Source: Coniferiporia sulphurascens (lineage: Eukaryota; Basidiomycota; Agaricomycetes; Hymenochaetales; Hymenochaetaceae). From it: 64,000 nucleotides of DNA. The notes under the pieces were generated by a model. That model was not told where the DNA came from, did not search any database, and saw only the letters and a program-made list of their open reading frames with translations. Numbering within the stretch: position 1 is the stretch's first letter; every line of letters begins with the position of its first letter. Positions 12,801 to 24,192 of this stretch are shown one piece after another. Position numbers and translations under genes: made by a program. The DNA is taken from NCBI GenBank assembly GCA_002794785.1, contig NBBA01000012.1:868001-932000 (forward strand), read 5' to 3'.

Positions 12801-13690
12801 CAGACACATCTAGACTCTCTGGGAACACAGAAGATGGGCGCATGCCGTCCGATGGCGCCGCCGCAGAATCGTCCCAGTGCACAGTCACCGCGCTTTTCGT
12901 CCTCAAAGGCGAAAGGAAACTACCAGAGGACGCGTCGACCGCGGGAGCCGGCGTATGCACGTCTTCCTCGTGTGTCGATAGCATATTGACACCAACCCCG
13001 ACGACATTCCCGACCTCGAACGTATCCCCACTCCACTCCGTCGCGAACATAGTTTTCTTCTTTTTCTTGGACTTGGACACGGCGTACCACGCCGCGCTCT
13101 CCAGGATACGCTCCTTCAGCCTCCGCTTGAACTCCTTCGCCTTCGCATCTGTCCAGTCTTCGACACGTCCACCCTGTTTGAGGTATATGCGCAGCCCATG
13201 AACGGCAACAAAATCGGAGACTTGCTCTTCCTCGTGGCCCCCTTCCGGCCTCTTCGTGGTGTTTGGCATGGGACCGATGAAGATGCGCCGGGCATGGTGG
13301 GTATGTTCAACATTGTGCTTTGAAGGCCCAGAGTCTGCAGAGAATTGAGACGCGTCGCCCTGCGCGTCCTGGGGCATTCGTGGAGGCGACAGGTAAAGTA
13401 CACGACCTTGCAATGTCGGTGGCGTCGAGGCACAACCGAGCTGATTCCCGAGTGACGTCACGTTCTGCGCCTGCGACCTGAAATTATGTAATACACAGCA
13501 TTTACTCCCGCGAAAAGAAGCAAATTTTGACCTGAACTCACGCCATATGCAGAGTGTGAAAAACGGCACAAGAAATATGCATTGTTAACTTGAGGCTTCT
13601 TTCGGTGGCTTTTGGATAACATTTCGGCGGCCAGACCCGCTGCAGGTTCATATATTCTCCTTGTTTGGCAACCATTCCGTGAGAAAACAT
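9860..13690 (-). CDS. Spo71-like meiotic protein with PH-type domains
   Basis: A large multi-exon gene. The N-terminal part contains RVLYLSPPR and RIFIGPMPN, motifs I associate with the Spo71 N-terminal family. A Ser/Pro-rich linker follows. A first PH-like domain starts at RDRMLVRAFRCNHESI and passes through WDEFLLVWRKGQIEIYEDY and FRHKHLAFIIPLS. Then come WRVLTRDYIIDQCSRALEDS and LCWRTDTKLDWVWLKDD. A second PH-like domain reads IGRINLIDAYVCSGYYAA and ends in RARSRLERDAWCWALNCEVE. In yeast, Spo71 works with Vps13 at the prospore membrane, so a role in lipid transfer during spore formation is inferred. The join at 12290 to about 12228 crosses a run of 13 adenines on the minus strand and stays in frame. 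The start is unresolved: the exon above 13542 has several in-frame ATGs, and 13690 is the most upstream one I can support. Confidence 0.7.
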
Positions 13691-13888
13691 CAATAGTGAT
13701 CGAGTCACCGACTTGTATGGTAACAGCTTCACTCTGGAGAGATAGATATGAAAATTACTAACGATATTTCCGTGTTACCGTCTATAAGGTCTGAAAGTAT
13801 AATAAGTTGGGGTTCCGGTAACATCAATACAAGATAAAAGGGGCATAAAATAACTTAAATGACTCAGAATGAAAATATAATATATAAT

Positions 13889-15428
13889 CTAAATTTTGGG
13901 CTGTTCTGGCTGTTCTCTCATCATCCTCTGCGACTCTCGTACATATTCCGCAGCCTCATGTCTCTCGAACCTAGTTGTATAAATCGTCAGGAAATTTTCC
14001 GCTGTCATGGGAAAAAAATGCAAACCAAAATCTACTCACCCATACTTCTGACCCTTCACATTCATGTCGGGTTCCCGGATAGCAAACGGATTTACGTCAT
14101 TTTTCTCCAAATTCGCTAGAGAGTGGTTCACAAAGCGATGTGTCGCCTCGTCTGAGCGGACGGCGTAAATCATGTCGAGCACGGTCGCGTTCGGTGCAAG
14201 ACGCCAGTAATCTTTGGCTATTTCTGGAGCAGGTTTGTCCTTCCACTCGGGAAAGCGGCCACTCTCTATATCATTGATGCAGATGGTGCTGTTCATGCAC
14301 AAAACCCCGGGTTAGCAAAGCATATTATAAAAAAAGGCATCGAAACGTACTAAGTCCTTACTGCTTCTTCCTCAAGATAGCCGACAAATCGGTGGCAAAT
14401 GCGCGGGGATATGAGATAAGAGAGGACTGATATAAGGCATGAGCACGGGAAGGGGCGACGATTGCAATAACGGATACTCACAAAATGCGTTGTAGAAAAC
14501 ACCCTGGCCTGCAAGGACGAACGCCCGGAACAGAATACCGGGTTTTTTCAGAGTCATAAAAGACATGAGATGCATTCGTTCATTTTCGGCCTCCTCGAGT
14601 AGGGTATGTATCCAACCCGCATCACGTCTCTAATAAATGTGTATATAAGCACCCGCACATAATAGGTGTCGGAATGTGGCGTACCATGATACGCAAGCTA
14701 TGAAGGTGGCGAATAGTCGCGGCGACCATGCCCGGAATTCCAGCAATTGTCTCAAGAAAGAGTATTCGCTAAGAGGGTTGTAAGCATCAATACGCCAATG
14801 GTCCGTAAAAGAATACCTACATGGAGCCATACTCTCTCAGAACTTACATAGCCCCCTTTCCTGAGCTCTTCGACCGTCATAGTCGATCCTGGCGGAACTT
14901 CCTTGTGCTTATAACCTGAGGCGAAATTGAAGCTAAACCTACTCAACCATGTTAATAACTGCGCAAAATTATTACCTCCCCCGACGCCACATACCTGCAG
15001 AAGCGAACGAAATAATTGGCGAGTTTATCTGATAACTGCCGCTCATCTCGGTGAACGCTGGGCTGTGATGTATTCAGAAAAGGGGCCAGGTAAGTAATTT
15101 TGGGGCATACCTGAATGACTTTCAGCTCTTGTGGGGCGTATACAGGGTGGAACAGCACCCAGTCCCCCGTGACGGGCTTACTCTCCGCATCGTGCCCTAC
15201 CGGCCGGATGCTTGCTGTATCAGCATAATGCAAGCCCTCTGACCCAGTTGCTGCCTTCTCGTCGACACTCTTCCTTTCAAGGGTGAAGCTTGACGAGGCC
15301 TTGGACGACAACGCTCTCCGCGAACGAAGCGTGGCAAGGACAACAGGGCGTGAAGCAGTAGAGGGCAAGCACTGGGCAGAGGCGGCGAGCGTGCGCAGAA
15401 CACTAGCAGATGTGCGAGAGGCAAACAT
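13889..15428 (-). CDS. aox1: alternative oxidase, mitochondrial
   Basis: Cyanide-resistant ubiquinol oxidase of the inner mitochondrial membrane; a di-iron carboxylate enzyme. The leader [20 protein letters not shown] is a typical import signal. Conserved blocks in order: [39 protein letters not shown] (first iron-ligand Glu); [14 protein letters not shown] (second); [20 protein letters not shown] (third); and [12 protein letters not shown] (last Glu and His). About eight exons splice in frame. Two joins matter: VWLH to RILFLET, and LEEEAVRT to YTICIND, using donor GTACGT rather than the nearer GTAAGG. The last exon encodes [13 protein letters not shown] and ends EQPKI with TAG at 13889. The usual RADE is RSDE here, a mild change. 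The ATG at 15428 is chosen because it begins the leader. Confidence 0.93.
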
Positions 15429-16059
15429 TGTGGGCCCACTATACGAGCGTCTTGATATTTTCACTGCTGCGTGCTTGTCGCAGCTATATGCGTGAGGCCT
15501 CCCGGTGCCGCCCGAAAATAAACTTCAGTAGCGTATCACAGTGCTTTTATTCTGCGCCGCTTTCGGGACAAGTCGCCCTCCATTGGGTGCATTCGTTCGA
15601 GTTTCATTGGTCAAGCGGTGAATATGCAAACCGGGCAGTACGCGCACTGGAGGGAAGGCTTCGGACCCACGCTCGGAGCGGAACGAGCAGGTCTCCAGGC
15701 TTCGATGATCACGGGTGCGCTGTCAGAACTGCTTACTAAGGATCTGATTGTCGGCGATCGTGAGAGCGGAGCAGCGTGTGATCTCTTAGTCAGCATCGTT
15801 TTCCCAGTCAGATCCTGCGGGTCGCTGTAGCTAGCCAACAGCAAACAAGGACGTCTGTCTGTTCTGGTCGTCAAAGAACGCCGGTTAACAACCGCAGATA
15901 CCTGATTTACTTAGTGATAAAAATGTAGCTTTCTTTGTTGGCATTCTTTTTAGCGCACAGGTTTCCGGACTACCAAACAACCGGTCTAGTCACTTTTTAT
16001 TATTCACCTGAACAACACCATTTGATAGCCGGTAAGAAAGGGGCGTTCCGCCTGGCAAA
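15429..16059. other. interval upstream of the alternative oxidase gene
   Basis: About 630 bases holding the promoter of the alternative oxidase gene and the 3' flank of the Ste50-like gene. No convincing coding exon or repeat was seen. Confidence 0.5.
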
Positions 16060-17870
16060 TCATGTCGAGCAAACAGTATGCTCCGGCGTGAGAGGGTCTT
16101 GCTTTGCACATACATCCTTGTCGAGGAGCCAGCTCTAAATGTAAATAATAAAGACGGGAGGGGGGGAAACAAGTTGGGGCAAGTGCACGTACCGGTGCCC
16201 AACCACGGTCACCACTCTCTTTCACGACCTGAATTCAAGTGGAGCGAAACAGTTAAAACCGAACCCAGAGACGGATACAAAGTACAGCATACGTAAGACA
16301 GATGTTTGTATCGTTTGAAGACGTGCACGACTTCACCACGCATGAGGTCAAGTCCACTTTCGTCGAACCTTTCGTGCCCTGTCTGAACCAGATCTACAAA
16401 ACCTTCCGATAAAATATTGGCGGGCAGGATAGGTACGCTCGAGGAACCGGCGACGGGCTTTGAGGGAGAAAGGCCACTAGAAGTTCGGGCAGCGTAGGCC
16501 GCAGCCGTGGCTATCGTGAGGGGAACGTCCGTTTCAAGCAGGCATCCAGGAGGCACCCTGCCTCGTTCATGGACATCGCCGATCACACCAGTACCTGAGG
16601 GATCGCGCTGTACAGACCAGCGGATCTTGTTTCTTGAAAGGACTATGAAAGTTTCTCCGCTGGTTTGAAAGTAATTACCAGGCGTTGATTGAGAAGAAGC
16701 AATTCGTCATACGTACGGCACCACGTCGAACGTGCCCCTCCGCCCTGTTTTAAAAGGGAAAATCGCCACAGCGAACGAAATTTGATGTTCGGATCGCTCA
16801 GTGTATGCACCATGCTTAACAAACATGCCGCAATTGTTTCCTCTATGCACTTCCGTAATATGCTTAAGTACGAAAACAGGGTTCTGTTGTTCATCCTTGA
16901 GTTTTCGAAAGATTAGAAGAGGTTTTTCGTCGCAAGCCAGACGTCGCTCTACGGGAAAAAAATTAAGGATCGAATGAGACACGGTCGGACCAAGAAATAC
17001 CAGTTTGTCCATAGCATATAAACATTGCGTAATTCCGCCAGTCGTCGCTTATTTTATATTTTCTCAAAGCTGCAGGAAGAACTTTCCAGACGGCGTCATT
17101 CACGTCAATCTTGCGCTTTTGGGGAGCATCGGGAGGCCCGGTACAAACGGAGGACGAAGTAGACAGAGGAGGAGGAGACCCATGACGACAAACTACTTGT
17201 TCTTGCAGTTGATTCGCAATACTGTCTCCGGTACCATCCGAATGTGCTTCGCATGGTTCGGCACTTGTCGCTAGGATAGTCGGAGATGGACTGCGCGCCT
17301 CGGCCAAATCGATGCCAGAATGATCCTTCAGCCACTTGCTCACTTTCTCGGCGATTTGCAGCTGTTTTCCTGTTTTTGCTATTGGAAATTTCGTCTGCAT
17401 TAATTTGCCAGTACGCAAAGCGTGACTCTCAAGGACATACCAAAATGCTCTTTCAAACGAGGGTGACGTTCATCCTCACCACCGAGCTCTGCTACCAGGA
17501 ACGTAAGTATACCACGTATGCCACAACCTGAATGAAGGTATAATCACAAGGAGGAACATAATGCCCGGGTCCGATCTCCACGCGGTGGGCCAACTTAAGT
17601 TGGTAAATCGCCTTCAGGATAGTAAGCCTTTGGCCCAGTGTCGCTACTCCAATTTCTTTAAGCATCTCGTGGTCGAGTTGAGTAAGAATATCGCCCGTGA
17701 TATGATGCTCTAAGGAGAAATGAACAAAGCAAGAAAGCGACGCGATGAGGAATTGATGACGCACCACGCATCTGCACTTCGTATTGAGGAAAGCCGAGCT
17801 TGCTGAGCCAGAGATGCACATCGTACTCGTCCCAGGACAAGATACTGCCACATACTTCGACGTCGTCCAT
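16060..17870 (-). CDS. Ste50/Ubc2-like MAPK adaptor (SAM-RA-SH3)
   Basis: Scaffold that would link Ste11-type MAPKKK to membrane and Ras-like GTPase signals in the pheromone, filamentation or osmotic pathways. The ATG at 17870 sits in a strong context (ACCATGG). The SAM domain starts at ILSWDEYDVHLWLSKLGFP and continues into HHITGDILTQLDHEMLKEIG and LGQRLTILKAIYQLKL. A low-complexity linker follows. The Ras-association domain includes AVWKVLPAALRKYKISDDW and RRLACDEKPLLIFRKLKD. The C-terminal SH3 domain is split over three exons: LDLMRGEVVHVFKRYKHLSY, VVKESGDRGWAP and SWLLDKD. It ends with TGA at 16060. Ascomycete Ste50 lacks the SH3; basidiomycete Ubc2 of Ustilago has SH3 domains, so this layout fits a basidiomycete. 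Confidence 0.85.
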
Positions 17871-18539
17871 GGTACAGGATGTGTTGAGGTCACTAATGGA
17901 TGACAATTCCTCAACGGGTCCTAAGTCCCAGGTTCCAGCAGTGGTTTTGGCTTTAAGGGAGGCCGAGGCAATGAGACGTTAGGTCAACCATCTTCGTTGA
18001 ATAAGATGGTCGCAGCGTTGCGAGGAGCTCATCGCAGTTGAGAAAAAGGCTGGATAGATCCCAAGGCACTGCAACTCGTTGCTGCCACCGTCCTGATCAA
18101 CGTTTAATGGTGATCAGACGACTTATATCCGTACTATATCTCAGCTTCGTGGGAGCCCAAGAACCAGAACAGACGTCGCCGAACTCGAAGCATTCTCAGC
18201 CAGAGCTAACTTGAGCTTGGGCGACTCTGCTCTTCATTATCGGCGATAGCGGCGTCGGCAAGCAAGCAGTTGGTTATGATCATGATGGCTCGGTCGTCCA
18301 GCCGCAGATCACAGCCTTCAGCGACTCGGACAAGAATATCACGAGCCCGGCGACGCGTTTACCGGAGCGACCTTGAATGCCAGTCTCAAAACTCGGACAC
18401 AGCGACAGCAGCGGCGTCGACGACAACTTGGAAGCTCTTTTAGCATCCTCCAGACCGATCGTAGTATACGAAAAGCATTGGGAGTGAGGGTTGAGCTCTA
18501 CTTGACCCCTGAATCGCCCTCGCGTCCTGCACCACCCTC
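17871..18539. other. divergent promoter between the adaptor and acetyltransferase genes
   Basis: About 670 bases between two start codons that point away from each other. No TATA box stands out. No gene or repeat is supported here. Confidence 0.45.
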
Positions 18540-21275
18540 ATGATTTCCCGGCTTTCGTCAGCCTCCATCCGCATCCCGAGGACGTCGTCGGTGAACGTGA
18601 GCTCTTATAGCGTCGTGCCCCGGAGCATTTGCTGACCGTCTGGACTCAGTCTCCTACTCTCAGGATGGTCCAGCGCACGCTCTCGTCGTCGCTGCCTCGC
18701 AAAGACGATGTGCCACCGGGTTACTCCGTAGACCCGAATGCCAGTCCTATGCTGCGTTTCCAGGACTCCCTACCCCGCCTGCCTATACCGTCCCTCTCCT
18801 CCACCCTTACCAAATACCTCGAGACCGTACAGCCGCACCTCACGCCCGCGGAATTTACGCAGACGAAGAATGCAGTCAGAGCGTTCGAGACGTCAAACAT
18901 CGCGGAAGAGCTCCAGAAGAGGCTCGAGGCACGGCGTGCGGAGCCCGGAATGAAGAACTGGCTTGCAGACTGGTGGAATGACGTCGCATATATGGGCTAT
19001 CGCGATCCTGTCGTCGTGTTCGTCAGCTACTTCTACGTCCACCTCGACGACAAGGCGGTGTGCGATCCCGCCGCGCGCGCGGCACGCCTCGTCAAGGCGA
19101 TGCTCCCCTTCCGAGACCTTGTCGAGTCGGGTCATCTTGCGCCTGAGCGTGTGCGCACAGCGCCGCTTTGCATGGATTCTTACAAGTGGCTCTTCAATGC
19201 ATCGCGATATCCCACGAAGCCATCGGACACCGCGCGCAAATTTGACGCTGCTGCAAATAACCACGTAGTATTTATCCGTAAAAATCGGTTCTTTGAAGTT
19301 CCGCTCGTGCACGGCGATCGCGTCCTCAGTGTCGCAGAGCTCGAACACCAGGTTAACCGCGTCATTGCACAGGCTGGCACGCAGCCACACAAATTCCCTC
19401 TCGGCGCTCTCACCTCGGAGAATCGCGACACATGGACTGACGCCCGTGCGCACATCATTAAGAATCCCGCAAACGCTAAATCACTCGAGCGCATTGAGAG
19501 TGCTGTTGTCATCATTTGTCTCGACGATTCAAAACCTGTGACGCGCGAAGAGATCAGCCAGGCGTGCTGGACAGGTGATGGAAGGAACCGGTGGTTTGAC
19601 AAGCATCAGTGTGCGTATTCTCTTTTCGTTTTATCTCCGCCTTCAGGGCCTTGTTCCCAGCTGCATATTGCGCATCTTGTCACCACCATCTTCGTTCTAC
19701 TATCAATTCTGAGTGATACAGCTCAAATCGGAGGCCCTCTGGTTCTTCGCACGTCTTCTCCGACGTAACGAATTTATTATGATGAATTCGTCGTTGTTGA
19801 CTCATTCATTTCCTTTTCCCCGTATTGTCCTTGCGCCCTCTTCTGCAGTATTTGGGCATAACTTAAGGTGCCTATTATTTCACATTGCATGGGGCGGACA
19901 CTACACGTGAACTCCGCTCGAACCTCGTTCGGGAGCACGTCATTGTCCTGCTACGTTTACTCATCAATGAATGAGTTTTGCTTCTCAAAAGTCTATCACG
20001 TCTTCGGAATCCTTCCTTTTGGCAGATGATCATCATCAATTTGATTAACATCTTGGCCTATCACAGTCATCATCTTCGACAATGGTCGCTCGGGCTTCCT
20101 GGGAGAGCATTCCTGTATGGTGAGTTCATTCCGACACGGCATCACTTCGATTTGTGTTCCCACTCACGATTCCTTGTCCTTTTCACAATATCAAAGGACG
20201 GCACTCCCACACTCCGCCTCAATGAATTCATGCTGGCCTCACTTGCTGCTGGCAAGGTCGATTTAGGCACATCCGAGGTGCGCGCGGAGGGTCTCGAGAA
20301 GCCAAAGGAGATCACTTTCGAACTCGACGACAAGACAAAGACTTACATAAAAGAGGCCGAGACTAATTTCGATGAATTGGTCGAGAAGCATGAGATGCTC
20401 GTAAGCAGAACTCGGTTTTTTTTTCTTGTCCTCGGAATTAATTGAGCTTATGTGTAAACCAGGTTCTCCATTATGAAGGCTACGGCAAGAACTATATCAA
20501 AACGCATCGTGCGTCACCCGATGCGTGGGCGCAGCTGATCAAGCAGCTCGCTTTCCACAAACTCGAGGGACGTCCGGGTGTATGCTATGAGTCTGCACAG
20601 ACTCGCAAGTTCCAGCTCGGTCGCACGGAGGTAATACGCTCCGCAAGTAACGAGACCAAAGCATGGGCCGAGGCGATGCTGAATCCCAACGAATCGGTAA
20701 GTCCCGTCCATTTCCACCTGTGCAAGTCGGATTTTGAATTTGCCCTTCGTCTGTTCCCTTGCTGCGTTTCCCCAGGACACACACCGTGCGCAGCTCTTCC
20801 GGCGCGCCGTCGCACGGCATCTGCAATACGCTGCGTGGGCTGCGGATGGCCAAGGCGTAGATCGTCATCTCTTCGGTCTGAAGAGGATGCTGCGCGAAGG
20901 CGAGTCATTGCCAGAGATCTACAAGGACCCGGCCTTCTCGCGGACGGGGCATTGGGAACTTTCGACAAGCCAATTGAGCAGTCCATTCTTGGACGGTTGG
21001 GGATACGGCGAGGGTGAGGCAGCTTTATTGTGTCCGGAAAAAACTACTCTGACCTTTTAACTATTGTACACCTTGCAGTTGTCCCCGACGGCTTCGGTCT
21101 GTCGTACTCAATCGGTGACGACTACATCCGCTGGACGATCACGAGCCTTAAGCGCAATACAGCTGCGTTGCACCACTATCTCGCCGAGGCTGCTACAGAA
21201 GTCCGGAAGATGATGGAAAGCGCTGCTGCGGCAGAGGCGAAGGCATCCGCTCCTGAGGGTAAGGCGAAGCTTTGA
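18540..21275 (+). CDS. carnitine O-acetyltransferase with two targeting signals
   Basis: Moves acetyl groups between CoA and carnitine so they can cross organelle membranes. The choline/carnitine acyltransferase family is shown by LPRLPIPSLSSTLTKYLE, MGYRDPVVVFVSYFYVH, and the catalytic block NGRSGFLGEHSCMDGTP with its His. A first exon (18540-18596) encodes MISRLSSASIRIPRTSS, a basic, Ser-rich import leader, and splices in frame to 18650. A second ATG at 18665 in exon 2 would start a form without the leader. The C-terminus is KAKL, a type 1 peroxisomal signal (AKL). Yeast Cat2 is dually targeted by the same arrangement. Other introns are short, but the one at 19611-20066 is 456 nt. Predicted length is about 645 residues, normal for the family. 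Confidence 0.9.
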
Positions 21276-22196
21276 TTATACCTACCTATAGGAGAGATGC
21301 CCCGTGCGCCTGGCTGCGCATGGACACCCGGACAGGGACGTAGTTGATGTTAGATAGGAGCCTCTTAGAAACACGGATCGGGAGTCCTTTCAAATAGACA
21401 TGTCCTGGATATGCATACATCCTGATGGAAACAAGTATTTTCAAACTCGAGAAATTAGTTACAACAAGGAAATAATCAGTAGTGGCATCAGACATCAGCT
21501 TGCGTTAGCCCTACTTCCGCATGTTTTCTTATCTGAACAACGTTAAAAAAGGCTGTAAGACCAGCCACATGTTTCAAATTTCACGTGAAAAAAGAGCAGC
21601 CCAGGCACAATATAAAATCCTCTTAAGTAGTGGTCACGTAGCCCATCATCATAGCTCATAGGGACCCAAAGGATATTCGGCAGATTCAAGCAGGCTTGAC
21701 CACTTTCTGACTTGGCTTCGGTACGAAGCCGCAATAAATCTAGTAGTCCACATTTGAGCTCGGAATTCAGAGAGCAAGCAACAGTCTGGATAAGGTGACG
21801 CCGCTGGAGTTGCTGTCGACAAAAGATTATAAGGCAGGCTTGTCTTCTTCAGAACAACAAGAAAGGTTTTTTCTTTCAAGAAACGATGTCGTATACCATT
21901 TTTAATAGTCTGAAGCTCTTGAATGACAATAAGCCACAACCAAGTTGCTTGTAAGTGGTAAGCACGCTCGGTAAGCTTACGTACGGAAATATCCAGTTTC
22001 GGATTCGGTGCTTCGGACTTGTCGTATCAGTCGCGCCCGTCGGCCGAAGACCCGTCCACCCGAGACCTCTGGTATCTCGCTCAGACTCATACCATGCACG
22101 CGTACCGTCCTGCTCGAGCCAAACGTATTTATACCGGGATTCCATGAGCTCCTTAACATCAATAACCACCGCTCATCCGCACTCTCCACAACCACC
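21276..22196. other. interval without a recognised gene
   Basis: About 920 bases between two genes on the same strand. It should hold the acetyltransferase 3' end and the methyltransferase promoter. Several short open frames exist but none has family features or splice support. Confidence 0.45.
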
Positions 22197-23224
22197 ATGA
22201 GCTCCACAACCGATTCGGACGCGTGGTCGGCGGACAAGTACAACGCTGTCGCGTCCTTCGTGTACTCGAAGCAGTTCACGACGCCCGTGTTCACCCTCCT
22301 CGACGCAAAACCGGGAGAACGCATACTGGACGTCGGGTGCGGCAGCGGCGAGCTCACTGTCGAGCTCGCGAAGATCGTCGGCGAGTCCGGCGTCGTCCTC
22401 GGTGTGGACTCGAGCGCGAGCATGGTGCGTTGTAGCTCGACCTACACGTGTAATCACTCCTGATTGCATCACCTCCAGATAGAGAAAGCGCGCTGTAACG
22501 GCGCCAAAGCAAGCTTCGTCGCTGACGCGCAGGCGCTGCAGCTACCCCCCCCCCGACGTCACAGAAGAGCTCACCGATGCGCTGCCGCCCTCCTTCGACT
22601 ACAAGTTCGACGCGGCCTTCACAAATGCAGCCCTGCACTGGTGCAAGCGCTCGCCACAGGGTGTCGCAGAGGGTGTCGCGCGCGCGCTGCGCAAGGGGGG
22701 CCGCTTCGTCGGCGAAATGGGAGGGTATACCAACTGCGTCGGTGAGTCCATATATGCGCTGTCGTAAGCAGTTGGCAGGTATTAATAAAGCCATTTTCCT
22801 TTATCCCGTTTAGGGCTGAGAATGGCTATACATACTGTGCTGCGCAGAAGAGGGTACGACCCCATCGCACTCGACCCATGGTACTTCCCATCAATCGAGG
22901 ATTACCGCAAGGTGCCTAACCCCCTAACCCCTCTCGAGCTATGCTCACGTCCGAGCTGATCGCACCTTGCGTTAGGTCCTCGAAGGTGCAGGCTTCCATG
23001 TCGCGCACATCTCGCTCAACCCGCGCTTCACCCCGCTGACGTCCGACATCGTCGACTGGCTACAGACCTTTTGCAAGAACACCTTCTTTGCCGCGCTTGG
23101 TGACGAGGAGGCGGGGGACATAATGCGCGAGGTGCAGGAGATGTGCGCAGTTGATTGTAGAGATGAAAGCGGAAACTGGGCGTTGATGTATACACGCTTG
23201 AGATTCGTTGCGGTGCTTGATTGA
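22197..23224 (+). CDS. class I SAM methyltransferase with an in-frame-breaking C10 run
   Basis: A small-molecule-type methyltransferase. Motif I is ILDVGCGSGELTVELAKIVG and the strand-2 acidic motif is VVLGVDSSASM, so the SAM-binding fold is clear. Later blocks include FDAAFTNAALHWCKRSP (motif IV region) and GGRFVGEMGG. Four exons are joined at GTGCGT near 22423, GTGAGT at 22741 and GTGCCT near 22912. The stop is TGA at 23222. At 22545-22554 a run of ten C lies in exon 2. Upstream, the frame reads ALQLPP; downstream, the protein-like frame resumes one base off as DVTEELTDALPPSFDYKFD. As given, the gene is therefore frameshifted. A nine-base run would be in frame, so this is either a sequencing or assembly error or a real inactivating slip. 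The substrate is unknown. Confidence 0.75.
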
Positions 23225-23546
23225 AGCTGATGCGCAGAGTGTACCCCTTTCAAACAACTTCACGCCGTTAATTATGGTACCTGTTTAGGCAACCATGGCC
23301 GTGGGAAATAACCAATTACAAAGGATACCATTAGAAATTTCCAAACAGAGAGCTTACACTACAAAACCATTAATATTAAAGGAGTGCAGTATTAAGGGGG
23401 GGACCACAAAGACAGAATACGGAAACCATTACACAAATCTAACGAATTCATAGATGGAGGTTGATAACGAGATAATCATGATATAAGGGATGCTGCGGCT
23501 CAAAGCGTGAAAGTGGTGGAAAGCTGAAATGAAATCAAGGCATGGA

Positions 23547-24060
23547 TCATGACTCAGCAGCGTCCAAATCTTCCGCGAAGCGCACTCTCGAGTGAGGAGG
23601 GCTGATAGCGTCAGAAGGGAGCGGCGGCAGGCGTTTCGATGCTGGGATGAGTGGGGAAGGGGGCGAGCGGGACACGGTCGTCTGACCCAGAAACTCGATA
23701 TAAGTACTGGAACCGCCGATTATTTGGATTCAAAACTAGCGCTTACCGAGAAGCTGGACTCGCGCGACCAGTTCGGGCCGAGGAAATCGTTCCGACCTCC
23801 GGGCGCGGAGAAGGTGGAACTCTGGTGCTCGTGCTAATGGTCGAACTGTTTGACTGGGTCCTACGCCGTCAGTCGCGATGTTTAGACGATCCGGGAGGCG
23901 GATAGTTACGTACCCTCCTCCGACTGTCCTTGTCGAGCCTGCTCGGCATCTCCGTCAGCGGCACGTCGCGTGGTGCTTTGCTAGCGTCGGGCAAGACGAG
24001 CGGCGTGTTCATGAGCAGGTAGAACGTCTCTGACAACGAGGCGAAGGTGAACGGGGCCAT
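23547..24060 (-). CDS. 122-residue protein of unknown function with RVxF motif
   Basis: Three exons splice in phase 0. The first (from the ATG at 24060) encodes MAPFTFASLSETFYLLMNTP and ends DKDSRRR. The second encodes HEHQSSTFSAPGGRNDFLGP. The third starts TTVSRSPPSPLIPASKRLP and ends with TGA at 23547. The protein is basic, rich in Ser and Pro and probably disordered, with a short hydrophobic stretch near the N-terminus. I do not recognise a family. Near the C-terminus, SRVRFAEDLD contains an RVxF-type sequence like the docking site for protein phosphatase 1; this is only a motif match. A TATA-like box lies about 130 bases upstream, which supports the start. Confidence 0.6.
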
Positions 24061-24186
24061 CGTTCCGAGGAAGTGCACGCTGGAGAGAAGGGTGAGCGCA
24101 AGGCGAGAAGCTGGGACAAAGGGCGATCTGTCCTTAGAGTTGGTTAAGGGCAGAGTGCGCTAGGGTGTCCCGAGCAGTATGCAGAA

Positions 24187-24192
24187 CTTATA
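24187..24192 (-). promoter_or_regulatory. TATA-like box of the 122-residue protein gene
   Basis: The minus strand reads CCATATAAG about 130 bases before the ATG at 24060. An acceptor-like CTCTCCAG lies between them, so a 5' UTR intron is possible. Confidence 0.4.

Noticed and set aside
15429..16059. Plus-strand open frames across the alternative oxidase promoter as a gene
   Set aside because: They have no recognisable domain, and overlap the 5' region of a well-supported minus-strand gene.
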